NCBI RefSeq assembly: GCF_012848175.1
Contig: NZ_CP051651.1
Span: 124,001 to 188,000 of the forward strand
Direction: 5' to 3'
Source: Xanthomonas campestris pv. badrii
GTDB taxonomy: Bacteria > Pseudomonadota > Gammaproteobacteria > Xanthomonadales > Xanthomonadaceae
Length of the DNA stretch: 64,000 nt
Part shown: piece after piece, positions 21,351 to 29,307 of the stretch
Layout: the number at the start of each line of letters is the position of its first letter
How positions within the stretch are numbered: position 1 is the stretch's first letter
Notes under the pieces: model-generated
What the model was told of the DNA's origin: nothing
The model's input: only the letters and a program-made list of their open reading frames with translations
Databases searched by the model: none
Made by a program: the position numbers and the translations under genes

Positions 21351-21758
21351 TCACCCCGGCGCAAGCAGCGTAAACGGGAGCCAAGGCAGATTGCGTGCAA
21401 TCCAGAATCCAGGCAGTAGCGTGATCCAAAGCAATGGTGAACTCAACGCACGCGCTATGGGCTGGAATATCGCCGGTTGCCAGCCGTGGTGCCAGAGCAC
21501 GACAAACGGTACCAATGCCAATAGCCCGACTGCCAGTGCATTCATTCCGAACGCGCTCACCAAGTCCCCGTGCACCAGCGCATGAAGTGCGCGGGTAATG
21601 CCGCATCCCGGACAGTAAAAGCCGGTGAGTGCATGGAAGGCGCAGGGAGGAAAGGGATTGCCGGGGAGATTGGGATCAAATTTCCAAAAAATCCATGTGC
21701 CGGCACCAGCTGCTACTGCAGCTGGCGCCAACGAGAGATAGAGCAGTCTTTTGGACAC
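21351..21758 (-). CDS. DUF2752 membrane protein
   Basis: The 135-residue protein carries the DUF2752 signature CPGCGITRALHALVHGD and three to four hydrophobic segments. Function is unknown. It follows the CD225-like gene by two bases on the same strand and is visibly more AT-rich than its neighbours, so the pair may be an acquired module. Confidence 0.8.
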   Translation of the reverse strand: MSKRLLYLSLAPAAVAAGAGTWIFWKFDPNLPGNPFPPCAFHALTGFYCPGCGITRALHALVHGDLVSAFGMNALAVGLLALVPFVVLWHHGWQPAIFQPIARALSSPLLWITLLPGFWIARNLPWLPFTLLAPG

Positions 21759-21760
21759 GC

Positions 21761-22141
21761 TTATCGTGAACTCTCGATTTGTTGCTGCATTTCGAGGATT
21801 TTTGCTCTATAGCCGTCAACGCCAAGGCTGGCGATGGAGACCACCCACAGGATCAATCCGAGCGCGAAGATCGCGGTTGTCACCCAGGCGAGGACTTTCG
21901 CGGTATTTGAGGCCTTGATGGCGCCCTGGATGTCTCCGGCGTTGAGCAGCGGATTTACTTTCGCAGCAAAGACAATCGCCACAATGCCGGTCACGATGCC
22001 GGGAATGGTCCAGCACGAACAGCAGATCAGCACGCAAAGCACCGTCATGACGATTGACCAGACCAGATGATTCCTGATCGGCTGGAGAGGTGGCGTCGAC
22101 ATGGCGGGAGGTGGTTGGATCGGCGGCGGGATGGCACTCAT
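21761..22141 (-). CDS. CD225/dispanin-like two-helix membrane protein
   Basis: The 126-residue protein has a Pro-rich N-terminus and two hydrophobic helices (about 28-60 and 85-110) around NPLLNAGDIQGAIKASNTAKVLAW, the loop typical of CD225/dispanin proteins. Such small proteins occur widely in bacteria with unknown roles; eukaryotic members (IFITMs) alter membrane fusion. The ATG at 22141 has an AAGGAG ribosome site 6-7 bases upstream. It is probably co-transcribed with the DUF2752 gene. Confidence 0.75.
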   Translation of the reverse strand: MSAIPPPIQPPPAMSTPPLQPIRNHLVWSIVMTVLCVLICCSCWTIPGIVTGIVAIVFAAKVNPLLNAGDIQGAIKASNTAKVLAWVTTAIFALGLILWVVSIASLGVDGYRAKILEMQQQIESSR

Positions 22142-22464
22142 GGTGAAGCTCCTTGGGTGGTAAACAACGGCAAATGGTTCGTGTATCTGCGGCTCGAGTA
22201 CGTGGGGAGATTGAACGGCGACGCTGCGCGGCAATGACAAGCATCTGCGGTAACGACACGGCCTTGCTGCGGCAGCGCAGCAGCGCGCGGCCGGAATGCG
22301 CGGCAGCTACCGATTGCGGCAGACGGCCCAGGCAAGTGATCGAGCACAACGACGTCCCCCGGTACGACCGGCCGCGCCCGCTTGGCGAACGCGGCGGTAA
22401 AGCGTGCAGTGGCGCACAGGCTACTCGCGGTGCGCGATGGACGCAAAGGCTGCGCCCATGCGGC
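22142..22464 (-). other. Intergenic region upstream of the CD225-like gene
   Basis: A 323-bp stretch between the end of the LplT-PlsC gene and the start of the CD225-like gene. No supported gene, and no remnant of an acyl-ACP synthetase domain was recognised after the LplT-PlsC stop. Confidence 0.4.
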
Positions 22465-24387
22465 TCACGGCCGGTCCTGGCGCAGCGTGCGCACCTGGTG
22501 TTCGAGCAGCGCGGCGCTGGCCTGGTCGCCGGCGATGGCCGGGCCGGCGACCACCTCGATCTGCGCGCGCATCCGGCGCGGCACCCGCATGCGGCCCAGG
22601 CGCGTGTCGCGCCGGCTCCACATGCTCGACCACATGCCACGCAGCGCCATCGGAATCACCGGCACGTTGCGCCGCTGCAGGATCTTTTCGACACCGGATT
22701 TGAACGCGGCAATCTCGCCATCCTTGGTCAACGCACCTTCGGGGAAGATGCACACCAGCTCGCCATCGGCCAGCGCCGCATCGATGCGGTCGAAGGCCTG
22801 TTGCATCAACGCCGGGTCTTCGCGTGCGCCGGCGATGGGAATGGCCTTGGCAGTGCGGAAGATCCAGCGCATCACCGGGATGCGGAAGATCTTGTAGTAC
22901 ATGACAAAGCGCACCGGGCGCGGGATCACCGCCGACAGGATCAGCGCGTCCATGTAGCTGACGTGGTTGCACACCAGCAATGCGGCGCCCTCGTCGGGCA
23001 CATGGGTGTCGATGTCGCGCGCGCGCAGGCGATACAGCACGCTCACCAGTACCCAGCTGAGGAAGCGCATCAGGAACTCGGGCACCAGGGTGAAGATCCA
23101 CAGCGCCACCAGCGTGTTGGCGATCGCCAGCGCCAGGAACACCTGCGGAATGCTCAGCCCCGGCATCGGGATGCGGTGCCCGAACAGCACCACCTGCGGC
23201 AGCTGCAGCGCGATGCCGATCACCGCCGCGGCCACGATGAACAACGCGTTCTGGATGTTGAGCCCGGCGATCACGCGCGAGAGTTCGGCCTTGGGCGTGC
23301 GGCTCTGGATCAGCGCGAACAAAGGCACCACGAACAGACCGGTGAACAGGCCGATGCCGACCAGATCGACGATCAACCGCACGCTGCCGGCCTGCTGCAC
23401 GAACTGGCCGATCGACAGATCGCTCACCGGCGCCGCGCCGGGACGGGCGAGGTACAGGTCCAGCAGGAAGGCGCTGATGCCGAATGCGCCCAGTGGCACC
23501 AGGCCGATCTCCACGGTACGCCCGGACAGCCGTTCGCACAGCAACGAGCCGACGCCGGTGCCGATCGAAAACAGCGCCAGCGCGAACACGTACAGGTCCT
23601 GCTGGCCGCCGAGGTTGAGCTGCGCATAGCCGGGCAACTGTGCGGTGAGCACGGTGCCGACGAACCAGAACCACGACACGCCCAGTACCGCGTTGCGCAC
23701 TGCCGGCGTGCGCCGGGTCAGGCGCATGATGGCGCGCGATTCGGGGATGGGGTTCCAGTTGATCTGCAAGTCCGGCGCGCCGGCATCGACCTTGGGAACC
23801 AGGCGCGCCACCAGGTTGCCGGTGACGGCGATGACGATCACTGCAGTGGCCGCCGCCTCCGGGCCGTGGCTGCCGGCAATCTGGAAGATCAACCCGCCGA
23901 AGATCATGCCGCACAGGATCGAGATCGAGGTGCCCATCTCGACCAGGCCATTACCGCCGGTGAGTTCCTCCGGCTTGAGCACCGAGGGCAGGATCGAATA
24001 CTTCACCGGCCCGAACAGCGTGGATTGCAGCCCGGTGCAGAACAGCGCAACCAGCAGGATCACCATGTTCTCGGTGATGAAGCCCACCGCCGCCAGCGAC
24101 ATGATCGCAATCTCCATCGTGGTGGTGATCACGATGAGCTTCTGTTTTTCCAGCTTCTCGGCGATCTGCCCGGCCAGCGCGGAAAACAGGAAGTACGGCA
24201 GGATGAACAGGGCCGGCGCCAGGTTGGTATAGAGCGTACGCTGCGCCGCGTCGATGCCCAGATAGAACAGCAGGCCGATGATGGCCTGCCGATACACGTT
24301 GTCGTTGAACGCGCCCAACGCCTGCACGGCGAAGAACGGCAAGAAGCGGCGCTGCCTGAGCAGGGCGAACTGACTGTGACCGGACAT
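22465..24387 (-). CDS. LplT-PlsC fusion: MFS lysophospholipid transporter plus acyltransferase
   Basis: The 640-residue protein joins an MFS transporter resembling LplT (about 1-420; LGAFNDNVYRQAIIGLL, FGPVKYSILPSVLKPEELTGGNGLVEMGT) to a PlsC-type acyltransferase (about 440-630; NHVSYMD at 474-480, FPEG at 548-551). LplT flips lysophospholipid inwards and the acyltransferase re-acylates it, so the fusion probably recycles lysophospholipids. Three-domain LplT-Aas proteins also carry an acyl-ACP synthetase at the C-terminus; it is absent here. The first third is duplicated at 27504-28158. Confidence 0.9.
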   Translation of the reverse strand: MSGHSQFALLRQRRFLPFFAVQALGAFNDNVYRQAIIGLLFYLGIDAAQRTLYTNLAPALFILPYFLFSALAGQIAEKLEKQKLIVITTTMEIAIMSLAAVGFITENMVILLVALFCTGLQSTLFGPVKYSILPSVLKPEELTGGNGLVEMGTSISILCGMIFGGLIFQIAGSHGPEAAATAVIVIAVTGNLVARLVPKVDAGAPDLQINWNPIPESRAIMRLTRRTPAVRNAVLGVSWFWFVGTVLTAQLPGYAQLNLGGQQDLYVFALALFSIGTGVGSLLCERLSGRTVEIGLVPLGAFGISAFLLDLYLARPGAAPVSDLSIGQFVQQAGSVRLIVDLVGIGLFTGLFVVPLFALIQSRTPKAELSRVIAGLNIQNALFIVAAAVIGIALQLPQVVLFGHRIPMPGLSIPQVFLALAIANTLVALWIFTLVPEFLMRFLSWVLVSVLYRLRARDIDTHVPDEGAALLVCNHVSYMDALILSAVIPRPVRFVMYYKIFRIPVMRWIFRTAKAIPIAGAREDPALMQQAFDRIDAALADGELVCIFPEGALTKDGEIAAFKSGVEKILQRRNVPVIPMALRGMWSSMWSRRDTRLGRMRVPRRMRAQIEVVAGPAIAGDQASAALLEHQVRTLRQDRP

Positions 24388-24445
24388 GCAGTTTCCTTTG
24401 CGAACGCGCGCAGCCTAGCAGGCTTGCACGGTGGGTTGGTGGATG
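23791..24445. repeat. Direct repeat, copy 1 (5' part of the LplT-PlsC gene and its upstream)
   Basis: 655 bp nearly identical to 27504-28158 at a constant offset of 3713 bp, with scattered substitutions (roughly a dozen by eye, mostly synonymous) and no indels. It covers about the first 199 codons plus 58 bp upstream of the start. Similarity falls off after about 24430 and ends near 24445. Confidence 0.93.
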
Positions 24446-24656
24446 CTGCTAGGCGCGCTTGGAACATGCCGCGTCACTGCCCCCACTGGGGGTCTCTCCC
24501 AACCATACTCCTGTCATGGCCGTCCAATCGGCTGCGCATCCACCACTGCCGCGCCGGCTGGTGCTGCAGATGGCGGCGGCCTCAGGGCTGGCGGCGGCGA
24601 GCAAACATTGCGCGCAGCCGTTGCTGGAGACGTTGGCGCAGGCGCTCGGGACCTAG

Positions 24657-25818
24657 GGAAACTCTGATCAACACCACCAGCAGACATGAAAAGCCGTCCA
24701 GAGCCGCGTATTTTGCGTTCAAACCCTCGATTTTTGCCGTTTTCGGCGCATTTGCTGCCAGTTGCCCAAACTACGGGCGCACGTCGACCACGGCAGGTAA
24801 TAAATGCTTACGCTTCAGCCACAGGTTCGACAGCGCAAACAGCGTCAGCACCTGCGCGGTGTTCTTCGCCAAACCGCGATAGCGCACCTTGACGTAGCCG
24901 AACTGGCGTTTGATCACCCGAAACGGATGCTCCACCTTCGCCCGCAGGCTGGCCTTGGTGTACTCCCTACGCTTGGCTCGCTTCGATTCACGTTTGTTCT
25001 TGATCTGCCTCAGCTTCGAGCGCTTCTCCGCGATCAGGTAGCGCAGCTTGCGCTTGCCCTTCATCTCATCGCGCTTCTCAAGCCCGGTGTAGCCGCTGTC
25101 CCCGCACACCGTGCCTTCCTTGCCGTGCAGCAGCTTGTGCGCTTGCGTGATATCGGCCACGTTGGCCGCCGTGCATTCGACGTGGTGCACCAGCCCGGAG
25201 TCGTCGTCCACCCCGATGTGCGCCTTCATCCCGAAGTAATACTGGTTGCCCTTCTTGGTCTGATGCATCTCCGGATCGCGCTCGCCCTGCTTGTTCTTGG
25301 TCGAGCTGGGCGCAGCGATGATCGTGGCATCCACGATCGTCCCGCCGCGCAAGCTATGCCCCTTGCGCCACAGGTGCGCGTTGACCCGATCGAACAGTTT
25401 GCGCGCCAGATCGTGCTGCTCCAACAGATGGCGGAAGTTGAGAATCGTCGTCTCGTCCGGCACCTCATCCAGCCCGCCGATCTTGGCGAAACGGCGCATC
25501 GACACCGTGTCGTACAGGGCTTCTTCCGCTGATGGATCGCTCAGCGCATACCACTGCTGCAAAAAGTGGATGCGCAGCATCGTTTCCAACCGATACGGCT
25601 GGCGCCCCGGCTGCCCGGACCTCGGGTAGTGCGGCACGATCAGCGCCAGCAAGGCCTTCCACGGCACCACTTGATCTATCTCGGCCAAGAACACCTCGCG
25701 CCGTGTGCGCTTGCGCTTGCCATTGCACTCCGCGTCGCCGAAGGTCAGTTGCATCGAAATCGTCTACTCGGGTCGTTGATCGATTGTGGCAGATCAGGAT
25801 GGATTGTTCAGAGTTTCC
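24657..25818 (-). mobile_element. Complete IS5-family insertion sequence
   Basis: The 1162-bp element is bounded by inverted repeats: the left end GGAAACTCTGATCAA and the complement of the right end GGAAACTCTGAACAA differ at one position. It is flanked by a 4-bp CTAG duplication (24653-24656 and 25819-25822), consistent with the YTAR-type targets of the IS5 group. It has one transposase gene, intact. It looks like the Xanthomonas IS1478-like group, but I cannot confirm the name. Confidence 0.92.
24771..25754 (-). CDS. IS5-family transposase
   Basis: The 327-residue DDE transposase shows an N-terminal dimer/DNA-binding region (RREVFLAEIDQVVPWKALL, RSGQPGRQPYRLETMLRIHFLQQWY) and catalytic residues in IVDATIIAAPSST (first Asp), CGDSGYTG (second Asp) and KVEHPFRVIKRQFG (Glu). 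The reading frame is complete, so the element may be active. It opposes the interrupted MFS remnant in direction. Confidence 0.95.
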   Translation of the reverse strand: MQLTFGDAECNGKRKRTRREVFLAEIDQVVPWKALLALIVPHYPRSGQPGRQPYRLETMLRIHFLQQWYALSDPSAEEALYDTVSMRRFAKIGGLDEVPDETTILNFRHLLEQHDLARKLFDRVNAHLWRKGHSLRGGTIVDATIIAAPSSTKNKQGERDPEMHQTKKGNQYYFGMKAHIGVDDDSGLVHHVECTAANVADITQAHKLLHGKEGTVCGDSGYTGLEKRDEMKGKRKLRYLIAEKRSKLRQIKNKRESKRAKRREYTKASLRAKVEHPFRVIKRQFGYVKVRYRGLAKNTAQVLTLFALSNLWLKRKHLLPAVVDVRP

Positions 25819-26031
25819 CTAGGTGCGCAGTGACGGGGAAATGGCAACTGCCGCGCAGCTGGCCTACGCGGCGGGGCTGCTGTTGCTGGTACCGCCGGGC
25901 GACCGGTTGGAGCGGCCCGGGCTGATTGTCGGAGTGTTTATGCAGTCCGGAGGGTTCTAACGAACTGGCTCTTTTCCGCATGAATCCCAGCAAACCCTCT
26001 TACATGGCCTTGCTCGTCTGCTCTGGCGGGA

Positions 26032-26059
26032 GCGCCGGTATCGTCATCGATACCGGCGC
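26032..26059. repeat. Perfect inverted repeat downstream of xopE
   Basis: GCGCCGGTATCG (26032-26043) and its exact complement (26048-26059) are separated by TCAT. It lies 42 bp past the xopE stop and could end or protect its mRNA, although no T-run follows on either strand. Between the MFS remnant and xopE nothing else is recognised. Confidence 0.6.
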
Positions 26060-26100
26060 CCCGTGATCCAGCGGCGGGAAGACTGGATCCTCTCGATAGT

Positions 26101-27204
26101 TCAGTGCTCCGGCGGCACGACAGGAGGCCGGGGCAGTGAATCCAGCTGGGTTGCTGCTGCCAGAACCGATTCCACTGCGGACTGGTGCGCGGGAGTATCG
26201 GTATCCATTCCGTACGTTTCCTGAATCATCCGTGATGCGATTTTCCGTCGTTGCTCTTCAGGACAACGGGACAATACCTCGCGTACTCGGCTAGCGAATT
26301 CGGGTGAGACAACTTGTGGTTCTCCATATTTTATCCATGACGTGGGTTCCTTCTGCTTCTCCCTCAGATTCGCGGCAGTGGACTGGCTCCTGTCCGGATG
26401 CAGTAACGGAATCCAGTGCTCAAGGGTTTCTTTCAGGGACTCAGCGCCGCCCTTGTCCATTGACCAAGGATTTTTCTGAATCGTCGCTCCGCTCCATGCG
26501 CTGTCTTTCAACCGAACAGCTGGACCGTTGGCCCAGGCATCCATGACCACGGTCGAACTAGGGTCGCGACCTCCTCGCCGTAGTTCGTTCCAGGCGTGCC
26601 CTGCTTGGACCGGGATCTCATGACCTTCGTTGGTCACCTGCTTCATTGGCACGTAAGCGCCAACGGTCTCACTCAACTCGTCGGCAGCCATGTGTGGAGC
26701 GTGGACGATAGCGCAGAGGGGAGCGGACTGATCGCAGAGCGCCGCTCCCATCACGACAGCCGTTGCAACGTTAACGGCTTCGTCCGGTGCCATCCTTGCG
26801 ACCGACGATCCGATCCCGTTGTGGCTGTGCGAGGGAATGTCGTCCGCCTTCACATTTCCCCGGCCATGCTTGAGCAGCAGGCGGACGTCGTGAACGGTTT
26901 GCCCGGCTGCCGCGAGTCTTGTCGGACTCGTGACCTCGTCACCTACGACATACGCCCCCATATGGTAGGCGGCCTGTTGGATCTGGTGTTGCTCCAGAGC
27001 CGCATCTCCGCCTGTTCGCAACCTCTCCGGTCGCGTACCCAAGGCGACCCTCAGCGCTGACAGCTGCGGCGATTGCGGTAGCGAGTTGCTTTCAACGACG
27101 GGCGCAGTGGATGCTCGCGACGACCCTTCGCTATCGTATGAGGAATGCGTGCTATATGAGGGGCTTGCATTCAATGTGTGGGGTTTGGATGCGCAAAGTC
27201 CCAT
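26101..27204 (-). CDS. xopE2: Type III effector of the XopE (HopX/AvrPphE) family
   Basis: The 367-residue protein begins MGLCASKPHT, an N-myristoylation/palmitoylation-like site that sends XopE proteins to the plant plasma membrane. A Ser-rich N-terminal region (about 8-45) fits a type III secretion signal. The putative transglutaminase-like triad is Cys157 (GAALCDQ), His203 (GHAWNEL) and Asp222 (VVMDAW). XopE2 is my best subtype guess; E1 and E3 remain possible. No perfect plant-inducible-promoter box (TTCGB-N15-TTCGB) was seen in about 150 bp upstream. It is more AT-rich than the flanking core genes and lies between direct repeats, which suggests acquisition. Confidence 0.82.
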   Translation of the reverse strand: MGLCASKPHTLNASPSYSTHSSYDSEGSSRASTAPVVESNSLPQSPQLSALRVALGTRPERLRTGGDAALEQHQIQQAAYHMGAYVVGDEVTSPTRLAAAGQTVHDVRLLLKHGRGNVKADDIPSHSHNGIGSSVARMAPDEAVNVATAVVMGAALCDQSAPLCAIVHAPHMAADELSETVGAYVPMKQVTNEGHEIPVQAGHAWNELRRGGRDPSSTVVMDAWANGPAVRLKDSAWSGATIQKNPWSMDKGGAESLKETLEHWIPLLHPDRSQSTAANLREKQKEPTSWIKYGEPQVVSPEFASRVREVLSRCPEEQRRKIASRMIQETYGMDTDTPAHQSAVESVLAAATQLDSLPRPPVVPPEH

Positions 27205-27503
27205 TATCTGTTCACCTGTAGTCGAGTGATTGATCGCCGCATGACAGTATGCGTAGGAAAGTTGCCTGACCGCCGGGGCGGAATACTTGGATTGAAAAAA
27301 TTAAAGTGTGGGAGGTAGTCGCTCGCCTGATGGGTGCAATGCAGTCACGTTGAGCTGCTCCAATATCTTTCGGCTGCGCACGTGCGCGGTGCCCTGCAGT
27401 TGCGAGCATTTTGCCGAGGAAGCGAAGCCACGCAGCCGCCGCCGGGGCTTGAGGGTCGACAGGGAGTCACGCGAAATGCAGCCATTTGTTTTCGTAGCAC
27501 ATT

Positions 27504-28100
27504 CTTGGGAACCAGGCGCGCCACCAGGTTGCCGGTGACGGCGATGACGATCACTGCAGTGGCCGCCGCCTGCGGCCCGTGGCTGCCGGCAATCTGGAAG
27601 ATCAACCCGCCGAAGATCATGCCGCACAGGATCGAGATCGAGGTGCCCATCTCGACCAGGCCATTACCGCCGGTGAGTTCCTCCGGTTTGAGCACCGAGG
27701 GCAGGATCGAATACTTCACCGGCCCGAACAGCGTGGATTGCAGCCCGGTGCAGAACAGCGCAACCAGCAGGATCACCATGTTCTCGGTGACAAACCCCAC
27801 CGCCGCCAGCGACATGATCGCAATCTCCATCGTGGTGGTGATCACGATGAGCTTCTGCTTCTCCAGCTTCTCGGCGATCTGCCCGGCCAGCGCGGAGAAC
27901 AGGAAGTACGGCAGGATGAACAATGCCGGCGCCAGGTTGGTATAGAGCGTACGCTGCGCCGCGTCGATGCCCAGATAGAACAGCAGGCCGATGATGGCCT
28001 GCCGATACACGTTGTCGTTGAACGCGCCCAACGCCTGCACGGCGAAGAACGGCAAGAAGCGGCGCTGCCTGAGCAGGGCGAACTGACTGTGACCGGACAT
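27504..28100 (-). pseudogene. Truncated LplT-PlsC gene copy
   Basis: The first 199 codons of the LplT-like domain, with a few amino-acid changes (such as Ile to Val in GFVTENM), fused at 27504 to 52 unrelated codons ending at 27345. All PlsC motifs and most of the MFS helices are missing, so it cannot transport or acylate. The promoter region is duplicated too, so it may still be transcribed, reading towards xopE. Confidence 0.9.
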
Positions 28101-28158
28101 GCAGTTTCCTTTGCGAACGCGCGCAGCCTAGCAGGCTTGCACGGCGTGCTGGTGGATG
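27504..28158. repeat. Direct repeat, copy 2 (5' part of the LplT-PlsC gene and its upstream)
   Basis: A near-identical copy of 23791-24445 in the same orientation, 3713 bp away. The left edge is sharp: CTTGGGAACC is shared and the preceding base differs. The two copies bracket the MFS remnant, the IS and the effector gene. Confidence 0.93.
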
Positions 28159-28334
28159 GGCGATGCACGCGCCAGGATGTCCGGGCCGAGGCCGTGCGTA
28201 CGCCGCCCGGGCGGCCGGAGCGGTGACCGACACGCCTGCACACGCGGCCGGCCGGTGGGCTCGCTGTCCGGGATCGGCAGCACTGCATGGAGTGGCCCTG
28301 CCCGCGCTATCGGTACCCGTGCACCGCCGCCGCG

Positions 28335-29210
28335 TTAGGCCGTGCTGGCTGCGCGCAGCAAGGCCACGAAGGCGCGCGCGGCCGGGGTGGGGTCCGGCCG
28401 CCACACCGCATAGGTCTGGAACACGAAGCGCTCGGTCAGGGCGACGGTCACCACCTCGCGCATGGCCGCGGCCATGGTCTGCGGCACGATCCCCACGCCC
28501 AGGTCGGCGGCGACCAGCTCGCGCATCAGGTCGGCGTGGGTGACCTCGTATTGCCGGCGCTGGTGCAGCTTGGCGTGTTCGAAGGCCATATCGATGATGC
28601 CGCGCACGCCGGCGCCGGCCACCAGCCCGGCCATCGGCTCGTCTTCCAGCTCGGCCAGCGCCACCCGCTTGCGGGTGGCAAAGCGGTGGCCGGGCGCCAC
28701 GATCAGCGCAAGCGGTTCTTCATGCAGCAGCAGCCGCTGCGCCGGCACCGTCACCTGCGGGCCTACGCCGACCAGGGCCACGTCCAGGCGGCCTTCGCCC
28801 AGATCGTGCAGCAAGACCTCGCTCATGGCGGTGCGCAGATGCACGTCCACGCGCGCGTGCGCGGCGCGGAACTGGCGCAGCAACGCCGGCACCCGCACCG
28901 TGCTCAGCGAGGAGATCTGCCCCAGCGTCAGCTGCCCGCGCACGGTGCCCAGCGCCTGCGCCATTTCCTCGTGCAGGCGCTCGGCTGCGCGCAGGGTCTG
29001 GCGGGCGTTGTGCAGGAACACCTCGCCGGCGGCGGTGGGCCGGACCTGGCGCGGGCCGCGCTCGAACAGCCGCGCGCCCAGCGCTTCCTCGATCTTGGCC
29101 ACCTGGTGGCTGAGCGCCGATTGCACGGTGTTGCAGCGGCGGGCGGCGGCGGTGAAGCCGCCTTCCTCGGCCACGGCCACGGCAAATTCCAATTGGCGCA
29201 GGGTCAGCAT
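28335..29210 (-). CDS. LysR-family transcriptional regulator
   Basis: The 291-residue protein has an N-terminal winged helix (MLTLRQLEFAVAVAEEGGFTAAARRCNTVQSALSHQVAKIEEALG) and a substrate-binding domain. It is divergent from the MFS gene at 29308 across 97 bp, the classical arrangement in which LysR controls its neighbour, probably an exporter. The ligand is unknown. The start at 29210 is set by the standard N-terminus; an upstream extension would run into the MFS gene. Confidence 0.92.
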   Translation of the reverse strand: MLTLRQLEFAVAVAEEGGFTAAARRCNTVQSALSHQVAKIEEALGARLFERGPRQVRPTAAGEVFLHNARQTLRAAERLHEEMAQALGTVRGQLTLGQISSLSTVRVPALLRQFRAAHARVDVHLRTAMSEVLLHDLGEGRLDVALVGVGPQVTVPAQRLLLHEEPLALIVAPGHRFATRKRVALAELEDEPMAGLVAGAGVRGIIDMAFEHAKLHQRRQYEVTHADLMRELVAADLGVGIVPQTMAAAMREVVTVALTERFVFQTYAVWRPDPTPAARAFVALLRAASTA

Positions 29211-29307
29211 GCAATCTCGAAATGCGATGGGAGCAGTGAAAACAATACATTGGAAAGATGTCAATGCGCTGCCCACACTGCGCCCATTCCATCTGCAGGC
29301 CAAGGCC

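Larger units (their letters stand above)
24517..25938 (+). pseudogene. MFS transporter remnant split by an insertion sequence
   Basis: The part before the IS reads PLPRRLVLQMAAASGL and QPLLETLAQALGT, and the part after it reads VRSDGEM, AAQLAYAAGLLLLV and GDRLERPGLIVGVF. Together they align with residues 9-92 of the intact MFS protein at 29308 but are clearly diverged. At the target site the codon matching Gln is TAG, so the frame is stopped independently of the IS. About 90 codons remain; the 3' three quarters are gone and the remnant ends at TAA near 25960. Confidence 0.8.

Noticed and set aside
22153..24882. 909-codon plus-strand frame opposite the LplT-PlsC gene
   Set aside because: His/Gln/Arg-rich shadow translation; it also crosses the IS boundary, which a real gene would not.
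27205..27503. ORFs between xopE and the second direct repeat
   Set aside because: They are either the 52-codon unrelated tail of the truncated LplT-PlsC copy or short shadows; no ribosome site or homology is visible.
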